Of a stretch of DNA of 64,000 bases, positions 7,553 through 15,519 are shown piece after piece. Position numbers and translations under genes: made by a program. Each line of letters begins with the position of its first letter. Within the stretch, counting starts at the first letter, position 1. The notes below the pieces were generated by a model. That model searched no databases. It was given only the letters and a program-made list of their open reading frames with translations, and was not told the DNA's origin. Origin of the DNA: Muriiphilus sp048268845 (GTDB lineage: Bacteria; Pseudomonadota; Alphaproteobacteria; Rhodobacterales; Rhodobacteraceae); contig JBLWUQ010000012.1 of the NCBI GenBank assembly GCA_048268845.1, positions 25,544-89,543 on the forward strand, read 5' to 3'.

Positions 7553-10536
7553 GCCTGACCCTCCCCTCGGCCAAGAATCAGACGGCGAAGCCGGGCGAAC
7601 CGGCCGCCGCCCTGCGTCTCGCTGGCGGTCAGCGCCTGGAAGAACCGGGCGATGAGAATCTCGGTCACCTTGCCCAGCATGCGCTGTCCGACGGCCGCAA
7701 CCTTGCCGCCGACGCGCGCGTTGTAGCGATACTTCAGCAGCGTGCCGTTCTCGCCTGACGGCTCCAGCGTCACATAGCCGTCACCCCGACCGAACCCCAT
7801 CTCGCCTGCGACGCTGCCGACCAGATGCACGCTCTTGCCCGGAACCGGGTCGCGCAGGTCGATGGTGGCGCTGAACAGGCCCCGGATCGCCGCGACACGC
7901 AATTCCACCTCGGCCTTGAAGCGACTGTCGCCTTCCTTGACCAGCTTGCGGCAACCCGGAACGATCGCGGCCAAGGTCGCGGCATCGGTCAATCGCCGCC
8001 AGACCTCGTCGGGCGGAATCGGCACGATCGTTTCGCCCTCGCCGCTCAATCCGCCGGGACGCGAGCCATCGCTGATGGCGGTATCGCGGGCGGCATCGGG
8101 ATTGGCCAGCTGCCAGATCCGGGCCGGGGTAAGCGGCAGGTTCACTTCCTGCACCGACAGCGCATCGGCCACGGCATTGGCCAGGGCAACCGGCGTCAGC
8201 ATCGAACTGCCGTCGCCCATGCCCTTGGCGCCAAGCCGGTTGACGGTCGAGCGCGTCTCGGTATGACCGATCCGAACCGGGGGAACCTCCATCGCGGTGG
8301 GGCAGATGTAATCGGCGAAGGTGCCGGACAGAAACTGCCCCTCCTCGTCATAGGCAAGTTCTTCCATCATCGCCGCGCCCAGCCCGTGCAGGAAACCGCC
8401 GCGCACCTGACCTTCGACAATCATCGGATTGAGCTGGGTGCCGACATCATGGACCGAGCCGTAACGTTCGATCGTCAGCACTCCGGTCTCGCGGTCGATC
8501 TCGACCGCCGCGATGTCGGCGACAAAACCGTAGGTCAGCGCCGATGCAACCCGGTCATGTTCGTCAACCGGGCCAAGCGAGGGCGGCGATGCGATGACGG
8601 TTTCCGAGACTCCGGCACCAACCCCCTGCGGCAAGCCCTGCGTGTTCCAATGGGCGTTGGCCGCTACCTGTTGGACGCGCAGCTTCTTGTCGGGCATCCC
8701 GACCACCCGCGCCACGCCTTCGGTCAGTTCGATGTTCTGGGCGTCCACATCCAGCATCTCGCCGGCAATCCGGCGCAGTTTCCAGGCGACAGCCTCGGCG
8801 CAGTCAACGATGGCATCGGTAACGATGGCCGAAAAGCGGTTCGAGTAATTCCCCGACGAGATCGACCAGGCGCTTGTCAGCGTGTCGATCTCGGTCACCA
8901 CGTCCACGGCGTCGGGATGAAGACCGAGGGCATCGGCCACGATCTGTGCCGCCACGGTCGCGTGGCCCTGCCCGCTGGGGGTCGAATCGAGGCGCAGCGT
9001 TGCGCGCCCGGTCGGGTCCATCGTCACCGTCGCGCTTGCCATCGCGCCGGATTTCGGGGCCGCGCGGGCGCGCTGTTCGGGGGTCTGTGCCAGCGTCACA
9101 TAGGCCATGTTGGAGCCGGACGGCTCGATTCCGGTGGCCAGGCCGATACCGAAAAGCCGGCCTTCGGCACGGGCTGCATCGCGCTTGCGCAGCAACTCAT
9201 CGTAGCCGGCCACGCGCACCAACTCGTCAAGCGCGGCCTCATAGTCACCGACATCGAACACCGAGCCCGCGACCGAGCGGTAGGGAAAGGCATCCTTGGG
9301 GATGAAATTGCGGCGGCGAATCTCGATCGGGTCGATACCGAGCGCATGTGCCGCGAGATCCATCATCCGCTCCAGGGCGAAATAGAACTGCGGGCCGCCA
9401 TAGCCGCGGTTCAGCCCGACCGGCGGCGTGTTGGTGACAATGATGTGATTGTCGACGCGGATGTTCTCGACCCGGTAGGCGCCGTTCGACGCAGAGTGCA
9501 TGCGGTAGAGCGAGGCCGGCTCGGGTGCCCGCACATAGGCGCCCATGTTCGCCGTATTCTCGAAATGGAGCGCAGTCAGCTTCCCTTCGGCGGTAAAGGC
9601 TGCCCTCAGCCGCCCGACGCGATCGCTGACGCCGGTGGCCGCCGTCAGGTGCTCGGCGCGGTCCTCGATCCACTTGATCGGGACCCCCAGAATCCGGCTC
9701 ACGGCGGCGAGCAGGACGATATACGGGTAAACCGCCTGTTTGGTGCCAAAACTGCCGCCGCTCGCCTTCGGCGAGATCAGCCGAAGGCGATTGCTCTGCA
9801 CACCCAGCGATCCGGCCATCAGCGGGTGCATGGCAAAGGGCCCCTGGAAGTTCGACCAGATCGTGTAGCGGTCGGGCGATTGCTCGTGATGGGCGATGAC
9901 GCCGAAGGTTTCCATGGGCGTCGCGATGTAGCGCGGAAAGCGGTAGTTCAGATCGAAAACCTGATCTGCCGCCGCAAAGGCAGCGTCCGGGTCGCCGTAG
10001 ACATGATTGCGCAAACTCGCGACGTTCGAGCCGAGCGTGTCATGCAGCACCGGCGCGTCGTCAAGCGCAGCCGCCGCCGGATCGACAACCGCCGGCAGTT
10101 GCTCATACTCGACAACGATGCGTTCCATTGCGTCTTCCGCAAGGTAGCGGGTGCGCGCCACCACCACCGCCACCGGCTCGCCGACATAGCGCACTTTGCC
10201 TACCGCGCAGGGATAATACTCGATCGGCGAATGGATCACGCTGGCGATGGGCTTGATCACCGCGGCGATCTCATCCCCGGTAACGACGCCGATGCAGCCT
10301 TCCATTTCGACGGCGGCCGTGGTGTCGATGCTCAGAATGCGGGCATGTGCGTGGGGCGAACGCAGGATGGCCGCGTGGCGCAGTCCGGCCACCGGCTCCA
10401 GATCGTCCATGAAGCGGGCACGCCCCGACAGAAGCGCCACGTCCTCGAAACGCTCGACCGACTGGCCGGTCCAGCCTTCCGTCACTGAATTGTCCGTGTC
10501 ATTCACGATCGTTGCCTCGCCGTTTCCGCGCGGCAT
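7549..10536 (-). CDS. Molybdopterin large subunit fused to a CoxG-like domain (HmfA-like candidate)
   Basis: A 995-residue protein. Residues about 20-150 are the a/b-hammerhead domain and about 155-815 the Mo-cofactor-binding domains of the xanthine dehydrogenase family. Residues about 830-970 form a SRPBCC domain like CoxG, normally a separate protein (ETIVPIPPDEVWRRLTD, AAIVPGCRKL, GDGYVTLEP). The CO-dehydrogenase active-site cysteine loop is absent; RGYGGPQ (377-383) stands there, so this is not a CO dehydrogenase. The usual catalytic Glu in the KGxGE motif appears as Asp near residue 775 (KGMGDGSS). With the ligase and UbiD neighbours, hydroxylation of 2-furoyl-CoA or a like heteroaromatic acyl-CoA is the best guess. 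An alternative GTG start at 10503 has a GAGG about 9 nt upstream, whereas ATG 10536 has none near. Confidence 0.88.
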   Translation of the reverse strand: MPRGNGEATIVNDTDNSVTEGWTGQSVERFEDVALLSGRARFMDDLEPVAGLRHAAILRSPHAHARILSIDTTAAVEMEGCIGVVTGDEIAAVIKPIASVIHSPIEYYPCAVGKVRYVGEPVAVVVARTRYLAEDAMERIVVEYEQLPAVVDPAAAALDDAPVLHDTLGSNVASLRNHVYGDPDAAFAAADQVFDLNYRFPRYIATPMETFGVIAHHEQSPDRYTIWSNFQGPFAMHPLMAGSLGVQSNRLRLISPKASGGSFGTKQAVYPYIVLLAAVSRILGVPIKWIEDRAEHLTAATGVSDRVGRLRAAFTAEGKLTALHFENTANMGAYVRAPEPASLYRMHSASNGAYRVENIRVDNHIIVTNTPPVGLNRGYGGPQFYFALERMMDLAAHALGIDPIEIRRRNFIPKDAFPYRSVAGSVFDVGDYEAALDELVRVAGYDELLRKRDAARAEGRLFGIGLATGIEPSGSNMAYVTLAQTPEQRARAAPKSGAMASATVTMDPTGRATLRLDSTPSGQGHATVAAQIVADALGLHPDAVDVVTEIDTLTSAWSISSGNYSNRFSAIVTDAIVDCAEAVAWKLRRIAGEMLDVDAQNIELTEGVARVVGMPDKKLRVQQVAANAHWNTQGLPQGVGAGVSETVIASPPSLGPVDEHDRVASALTYGFVADIAAVEIDRETGVLTIERYGSVHDVGTQLNPMIVEGQVRGGFLHGLGAAMMEELAYDEEGQFLSGTFADYICPTAMEVPPVRIGHTETRSTVNRLGAKGMGDGSSMLTPVALANAVADALSVQEVNLPLTPARIWQLANPDAARDTAISDGSRPGGLSGEGETIVPIPPDEVWRRLTDAATLAAIVPGCRKLVKEGDSRFKAEVELRVAAIRGLFSATIDLRDPVPGKSVHLVGSVAGEMGFGRGDGYVTLEPSGENGTLLKYRYNARVGGKVAAVGQRMLGKVTEILIARFFQALTASETQGGGRFARLRRLILGRGEGQA

Positions 10537-10585
10537 TGCACCGCGACGCCGGTGCTCCTGTGCTCCCGGTATGGTATGCGACGTT

Positions 10586-12076
10586 TCACCTCAAAACAAA
10601 CGGGTTGGAGAACCCCTCCGCATAGCTGATCCAGACGCTCTTGGTTTGCAGGTATTCCTCAATCGCGCGTTTGCCGGATTCGCGTCCGAAACCGCTTCGC
10701 TTGTAGCCGCCAAAGGGCGAGGTGTAGCTGACCGCGCGATAGGTGTTCACCCAGACCGTGCCGGCCTGCAGCCGTGCCGCCATGCGGATCGCGCGCGGCA
10801 TCGACTGTGTCCAGAGCCCGGCGGCCAGCCCGTAGATCGAATCGTTGGCCTTCGAAATGGCGTCCTCTTCGTCGGTGAACGCAATGACGCTGAGAACGGG
10901 GCCGAATATCTCTTCCTTGGCGATGCGCATCTGGCCATCGACACCGGTAAAGATCGTGGGCTGCACGAACCAGCCCTTGCTCAGCGCCGGATCGCTGGGC
11001 CGCGCGCCGCCAAGGACGCAAACCGCGCCCTCGCTCTTGCCGATCTCGATGTATTCAAGCACCCGATCAAGCTGTGCCCGCGTCGTGACCGGCCCGACAT
11101 GGGTTTCGGCATCCATCGGATCGCCGATCCTGGCGGTGCGCGCGAAGTCGACCAGTTTTTCGACGAATTCGTCGTGGATGGACTGCTGGACCAGCAGGCG
11201 GGAGCCGGCGATGCAGGTCTGCCCCGATGCCGCGAAGATGCCGGCAATGGCGCCGCGCACGGCGTCGTCCAGCGATGCGTCCTCGAACACGATGTTGGCC
11301 GATTTGCCGCCCAGTTCCAGCGACACCGGCTTGATGCCGTCAGCCGCGTTGCGCGCCACGCTGGCTCCGGTCGCGTCACCGCCGGTAAAGGCGATCTTGG
11401 CAACCTGAGGATGCCTGACCAAAGCGTCGCCGATCTCGTGTCCAAAGCCGGTGACGGTGTTGACGACACCGGGGGGAAAGCCCGCCTCGGCAAACAGTTC
11501 GACGAAGGCAAGGGTCGAGACCGAGGCGTGTTCCGATGGCTTGATGACCACGGTATTGCCCGCGGCCAGCGCCGCCGCCAGTTTCCACGTCAACAGCAGG
11601 AGCGGCGAGTTCCAGGGCGTGATCATGACGATGACACCCAGCGGCTCGCGCAGCGTGTAATTGAACATGTCGACCTTGTCGGTGGCGATCACGCTGCCTT
11701 CGATCTTGTCGGCCAGCCCGCCGAAATAGCGGTACCATTCCGGAATATAGCGCAATTGCCCGTGCATCTCGGCGAACAGCTTGCCGTTGTCGCGAACCTC
11801 GAGCCGCGCGAGCTTTTCCGCATCGCGCTCGATCAGGTCGGCCAGCCGCCAAAGCAGCTTGCCGCGCGCGGTTGGCGACAGCCCGCGCCAGTCGGGCGCG
11901 TTGAACGCGGTGTGGGCGGCAGATACCGCCGCCTCGACATCCGCCGGATCGCATCGCGGGATCTCGGCCCAGGGCGCGCCAGTGGTGGGATCGAGGCTTT
12001 CGATCCAGCCGCCATTGCCGGCTTCGACGCTAGCGCCGCCAAGCAGATTGCGAAAGCGTTCCCGACCGGTGCTCAT
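10586..12076 (-). CDS. NAD(P)-dependent aldehyde dehydrogenase
   Basis: A 496-residue aldehyde dehydrogenase. Active-site residues are in place: Asn156 (TPWNSP), Glu254 (SLELGGKSA) and nucleophile Cys288 (SGQTCIAGS), plus the glycine-rich cofactor motif FTGGDATG near residue 230. It oxidises an aldehyde to an acid. Its start overlaps the stop of the TPP-enzyme beta gene by 4 bp (12076-12073), implying that the aldehyde may be made by that decarboxylase, or that a furan aldehyde is the substrate. Both are inferences from order. Confidence 0.92.
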   Translation of the reverse strand: MSTGRERFRNLLGGASVEAGNGGWIESLDPTTGAPWAEIPRCDPADVEAAVSAAHTAFNAPDWRGLSPTARGKLLWRLADLIERDAEKLARLEVRDNGKLFAEMHGQLRYIPEWYRYFGGLADKIEGSVIATDKVDMFNYTLREPLGVIVMITPWNSPLLLLTWKLAAALAAGNTVVIKPSEHASVSTLAFVELFAEAGFPPGVVNTVTGFGHEIGDALVRHPQVAKIAFTGGDATGASVARNAADGIKPVSLELGGKSANIVFEDASLDDAVRGAIAGIFAASGQTCIAGSRLLVQQSIHDEFVEKLVDFARTARIGDPMDAETHVGPVTTRAQLDRVLEYIEIGKSEGAVCVLGGARPSDPALSKGWFVQPTIFTGVDGQMRIAKEEIFGPVLSVIAFTDEEDAISKANDSIYGLAAGLWTQSMPRAIRMAARLQAGTVWVNTYRAVSYTSPFGGYKRSGFGRESGKRAIEEYLQTKSVWISYAEGFSNPFVLR

Positions 12077-12669
12077 ATCGTTTCCAGTCCCAGCTGTCTG
12101 CGAAAGCGGTTCTTGAGTTCCACGCCGTCGCGAGGCGGCAACACGCGTTCCGGGCTGTCCGGCGCGATCTGCACGCTGGCCAGGCTTGGCCCATGCCCGG
12201 TATGCAGGCGCTCGCGCAGCGTTTCCACCGCGTCCATGTCGGTCAGGTCGGCGGCCCAGACGAAACCACAGGCCCGGGCGATCCCCGCAAGGCTGATTCC
12301 GCGATCGGTATGGCTCGATTGCATTCCGGTCTCGCCGTAGCGCTGATTGTCGAGCACGACGAGCGTGAGATTTGCCGGTGCCGCAGCCCCGATCGTTGCC
12401 AGGGCGCCCATGCCCATCAACTGCTCGCCATCGCCGGTGATCACCGCGACCCGGGCATCGGGGCGTGCAAGGGCAAGGCCGAGGCCGATCATCGCGGCCC
12501 CGCCCATCGCGCCCCAGAGATAGAAGTTGCGCGCATCGTCACCGGTGGACATCACGTCGTAGGCCGCCGAACCAAGGCCGGTGACGACCAGCAATTCGCC
12601 GCGATCCTGCATCAATGTGGCGACCACCTTGCGACGGTCCAGCCGGTTGTCACCTTTTTTGCGTGTCAT
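12073..12669 (-). CDS. TPP-binding subunit of a two-subunit 2-oxoacid decarboxylase (beta)
   Basis: A 198-residue protein matching the C-terminal, thiamine-diphosphate-binding half of sulfopyruvate / phosphonopyruvate decarboxylase-type enzymes. The TPP signature is visible: GDGEQLMG at its start and, about 30 residues on, LDNQRYGETG, which bind the diphosphate through Mg2+. I chose ATG 12669 (MTRKKGDN), two bases past the alpha-subunit TGA (12673-12671); a longer frame overlaps that gene. The substrate is unknown; the family decarboxylates 2-oxo acids to aldehydes, and an aldehyde dehydrogenase gene follows with overlap. Confidence 0.85.
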   Translation of the reverse strand: MTRKKGDNRLDRRKVVATLMQDRGELLVVTGLGSAAYDVMSTGDDARNFYLWGAMGGAAMIGLGLALARPDARVAVITGDGEQLMGMGALATIGAAAPANLTLVVLDNQRYGETGMQSSHTDRGISLAGIARACGFVWAADLTDMDAVETLRERLHTGHGPSLASVQIAPDSPERVLPPRDGVELKNRFRRQLGLETI

Positions 12670-12670
12670 G

Positions 12671-13222
12671 TCAGCGTTCCCATTTCTTGCGGCCCAGCAG
12701 AGCCTGCGACAGCAGGACCGCGACCGGTTGGTCACCCATGAACGCGTCATGCAGTGCCGCCTCGACCGCCGGGCCGACCTCTTCGGGTTTGGTCGCGCGG
12801 CGCACAGACACGCCCATCAGCTCGAACGCGGCAGGCGTCGCGCGCCCCATCGCCACCTGCCACGGATTGAATTCGCCGGTTTCTCCGCGCATCGTCACGA
12901 TGGTGACAAAAGGGAAGTTGCAGTTGGAAACGAGGCTGAGCATGTTGATGCAGTTGCCGACGCCACTGGACTGCATCAAAAGCACCCCCTTGTCGCCGCC
13001 AAGCCAGGCGCCGCACAGTGCTGCGATACCCTCTTCCTCGGTGGTCAACGGATAGGCCATCATCTCAGGATCGGCGATCGCGCGCTTGATGACGTGCTTG
13101 TGGCCGGCGTCGGGCACAAAGGGGACCTGCGATATGCCGCCCTGCTTCAGCACTTCGAAAAGTTCTTCCTGCCAGGGCGCAAAATCGCTCTCGCTCAGGT
13201 GTTCCTGCGGATTCTGTAGCAT
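12671..13222 (-). CDS. TPP-enzyme pyrimidine-domain subunit (alpha) of the same decarboxylase
   Basis: A 183-residue subunit corresponding to the N-terminal Pyr domain of TPP decarboxylases. It holds the conserved glutamate region TTEEEGIAALCGAWLGG, which contacts the cofactor's aminopyrimidine, and QSSGVGNCINMLSL. Similarity is to the alpha subunit of sulfopyruvate decarboxylase (ComD type). I chose ATG 13222 (MLQNPQEH) because AAAGGG lies 6 nt upstream; a longer frame from 13264 lacks this. It is the first gene of the minus-strand operon and is divergent from a LysR gene across a 114-bp region holding the LysR-type dyad. Confidence 0.83.
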   Translation of the reverse strand: MLQNPQEHLSESDFAPWQEELFEVLKQGGISQVPFVPDAGHKHVIKRAIADPEMMAYPLTTEEEGIAALCGAWLGGDKGVLLMQSSGVGNCINMLSLVSNCNFPFVTIVTMRGETGEFNPWQVAMGRATPAAFELMGVSVRRATKPEEVGPAVEAALHDAFMGDQPVAVLLSQALLGRKKWER

Positions 13223-13296
13223 GTGCACCCTTTCTGCTCGCTCTGAGATCAATACTATGGGCAAAAGAGTCTTTGAGAAAATAGATTAATTCGTTA

Positions 13297-13323
13297 TGAG
13301 ATATGCGAACTTGTTATATCTCA
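13297..13323. promoter_or_regulatory. LysR-type operator (T-N11-A dyad)
   Basis: TGAGATAT at 13297-13304 and its exact reverse complement ATATCTCA at 13316-13323 are separated by 11 bp. The inner bases give the T-N11-A spacing typical of LysR recognition boxes. It ends one base before the ribosome-binding site of the LysR gene at 13337 and lies 75 bp upstream of the divergent decarboxylase gene, fitting autorepression plus control of the catabolic operon. Confidence 0.65.
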
Positions 13324-13336
13324 AGGGAGGCAGGCG

Positions 13337-14266
13337 TTGGATTTTCGTCAGTTGCGGACTCTGGTCCATGTCGCCGAAACGGGAAGCCTGACCCGGGCTG
13401 CCGAACGGTTGAACACCGTGCAGCCGACATTGAGTCGGCAGATCCGCCTGTTGGAGGAGGAACTGGGAATTTCGCTGTTCCAGCGGCTGGGCTATGGCAT
13501 GAAGCTCACCGAGGCGGGTGAGCGATTGTTGTCGCATGCCCGGATCATTCTGCGCGACCTCGAGACCGCACGGTCGGAAGTCCTTTCACTGCAGGGCGCC
13601 ATCACCGGCAACATCGTCTGCGGCATGATTCCCAGTCTCGGTGATCGGGCACTGGTCCCCTTCCTTCGCACCTTTGCCGAAGACCATCCGCTGGTCTCGC
13701 TGCGCGTCGTCACCGGCTATGCCGGATTCGTGGTCGAATGGCTGGCGCAACGGCAACTTGACACGGCACTGCTCTACGACCTTCCCGAACTCTCGAAGTA
13801 CGATGTCACGCCGCTGGCAGAGGAGCCGCTTTTCGTTGTCGGCCCCCCCGATGCCGGGTTCAACGTCGCGACGCCCGTTCCGCTGGCGACCTTGGCACCG
13901 ATGCCGATGATCCTGCCCAGCCCCCAGCACGGTTTGCGAAAGCTGGTCGACACGGCGACGCTGCAACACAACTTCCGCCTGAACGTCCGCATCGAGGCGG
14001 ATTCGCTGCAGGCCCAGCTGGAACTCGCCCGCGTGGGTTTTGGCTGGACGATCCTGCCACCCTCGGCCATCGCGACCGAACTTGGCCTGCAGCAGGTCTC
14101 GGCCGCGCCGCTCTGCGAGCCGGAAATCCTGCGCCGCATCGTGACGGTACTCCCCGTCGACCGCCGGCAGGCACATTCGGTCCGCGTGTTCGCTGACAAT
14201 CTGGCGGAACATGTCGTCGCGATGATCGGAACAGGGAAATGGCCGGGCTCACGCGCCATTTCCTGA
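13337..14266 (+). CDS. LysR-family transcriptional regulator, likely controlling the minus-strand catabolic operon
   Basis: A 309-residue LysR protein with the HTH in residues 3-40 (FRQLRTLVHVAETGSLTRAAERLNTVQPTLSRQIRLLE) and a full effector-binding domain. The start is TTG at 13337, placed 6 nt after a strong AGGGAGG; the first residue after it already fits the family's N-terminus (DFRQLRTL). It is divergent from the two-subunit decarboxylase / aldehyde dehydrogenase / Mo hydroxylase operon, with a perfect T-N11-A dyad just upstream, so it most likely senses a substrate or intermediate of that pathway. Confidence 0.92.
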   Translation: MDFRQLRTLVHVAETGSLTRAAERLNTVQPTLSRQIRLLEEELGISLFQRLGYGMKLTEAGERLLSHARIILRDLETARSEVLSLQGAITGNIVCGMIPSLGDRALVPFLRTFAEDHPLVSLRVVTGYAGFVVEWLAQRQLDTALLYDLPELSKYDVTPLAEEPLFVVGPPDAGFNVATPVPLATLAPMPMILPSPQHGLRKLVDTATLQHNFRLNVRIEADSLQAQLELARVGFGWTILPPSAIATELGLQQVSAAPLCEPEILRRIVTVLPVDRRQAHSVRVFADNLAEHVVAMIGTGKWPGSRAIS

Positions 14267-14615
14267 ATTTTGTGTGGTATTGAATAAGTGCAAGACTGGC
14301 AAAGAGAACATCTATTGGATTTGCAGAGCCGTTAGCGCCTACCCTGTCGGCGGGAGGATCGACACGGTGACAGGCGGGTTCGGCACAGCGACAGGCGCGC
14401 GGCGGTGCGACACGCCGGTATGGTGGATGCGCGTGCATGCTGGTCGAAACCCGACCACCTTCGAACCACCCAGAGATCTCGTGGCTGTATCGGGACGGCC
14501 GGTTTGCCAGGTCGCTGGTTCAACAACAACTCGGAGGAACTGACTGCACCGACCCTGCGGGAACCGACAGCGGGTCACACAGATGCTCTGAAGCATCAAT
14601 CCAGGTGAGAGACCA
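14267..14615. other. 349-bp intergenic stretch between two LysR genes
   Basis: Short open frames exist on both strands but none has a ribosome-binding site with family-like sequence. It must contain the promoter of the following LysR gene. I see no strong hairpin or repeat in it. Confidence 0.5.
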
Positions 14616-15515
14616 ATGAGCACAAAGATGGATCTGAATGCTCTCGTTCTTTTCTACGAGGCAGTGAATTCCCAGAGCATCTCGAAGGCTGCCATGCGGC
14701 TTCGGGTTCCGAAATCCACGGTCAGCCGGAAAATCTCGTTGCTCGAGCATCAGGTCGGCTCAACCCTGGTGAGGCGCGGCCCGCACGGCATCTCGCTGAC
14801 CGAGATCGGCACGGTTCTTTACGATCACGCCCAGAAGATCATCGCCGAAATCGAGGATGCCGGGTTTCACGCGACCGAGTTGCAGTCGGAACTGAGCGGC
14901 GTGCTGCGCATCAGCCTGCCGGTGGATTTCGGTGTCTCGTGGCTGAGCCGGCTGATCGCCGAATTCGCGATGCATTACTCCGAAATCCGGTTGGTTGCCG
15001 ACATCAACGATCGCTGGATCGACGTCACCGAAGAACCCTATGATGTTGCGGTGCACCTTGGTCGCCCGCGCAAACCCGATCTGCCGACGCGCAGGCTCTC
15101 CTCGCTGATGCGGGGGATCTACGCCAGCCCGGCCTATCTGGCCCGCGCGGGCATCCCGAAGTCGACAGGCGAAATTCACCGGCACGATTCCATCTCGACC
15201 ACGCACCAGTTCGAAGAAGGCGTCTGGGATTTCGACAAATCCGGCGACACATCCTCGGCGATGGCCGCGCCGCGGATCATGGTCAACAACATCGGTATCG
15301 CGCGGGAGGTCGTGCTCGCGGGGTTCGGGATCGGTATCCTGCCCAACCTGATGTGCCGCAACGACGTGGCAAATACCCGCCTCGTCCGGCTGCTGGAAGA
15401 CTGGAACGCGCCGTCACTTCAGGTCTGCGCGACCTATCTGGGTCGACGGCGCGTTCAGCGAAAAACGAAGGTCTTCCTGGATTTCCTGTCCGACTACCTG
15501 GACAGCGACGAATAA
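14616..15515 (+). CDS. LysR-family transcriptional regulator
   Basis: A 299-residue LysR protein of the DsdC/GcvA-like branch: HTH in residues 5-45 (LNALVLFYEAVNSQSISKAAMRLRVPKSTVSRKISLLE) and a LysR substrate-binding domain with GFGIGILPN. GGTGAGAG lies 6 nt before ATG 14616. It converges on the aldehyde dehydrogenase gene that ends the second minus-strand operon (4 bp between stops), and no other regulator lies next to that operon, so it is the candidate regulator of the 15.5-25.9 kb cluster. Confidence 0.9.
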   Translation: MSTKMDLNALVLFYEAVNSQSISKAAMRLRVPKSTVSRKISLLEHQVGSTLVRRGPHGISLTEIGTVLYDHAQKIIAEIEDAGFHATELQSELSGVLRISLPVDFGVSWLSRLIAEFAMHYSEIRLVADINDRWIDVTEEPYDVAVHLGRPRKPDLPTRRLSSLMRGIYASPAYLARAGIPKSTGEIHRHDSISTTHQFEEGVWDFDKSGDTSSAMAAPRIMVNNIGIAREVVLAGFGIGILPNLMCRNDVANTRLVRLLEDWNAPSLQVCATYLGRRRVQRKTKVFLDFLSDYLDSDE

Positions 15516-15519
15516 CCCG

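Noticed and set aside
6180..10536. A carbon monoxide dehydrogenase (coxSML)
   Set aside because: The subunits fit the family, but the active-site Cys loop of CoxL is missing and RGYGGPQ stands there; CoA ligase and UbiD neighbours point to a heteroaromatic acid.
12073..13222. Sulfopyruvate decarboxylase for coenzyme M or taurine-type metabolism
   Set aside because: Fold and subunit split match, but no other sulfonate gene is nearby, and the neighbours are a general aldehyde dehydrogenase and Mo hydroxylase; substrate left open.
14274..14543. An 89-residue ORF between the second and third LysR genes
   Set aside because: No ribosome-binding site or recognisable motif, and several overlapping frames of similar quality exist there.
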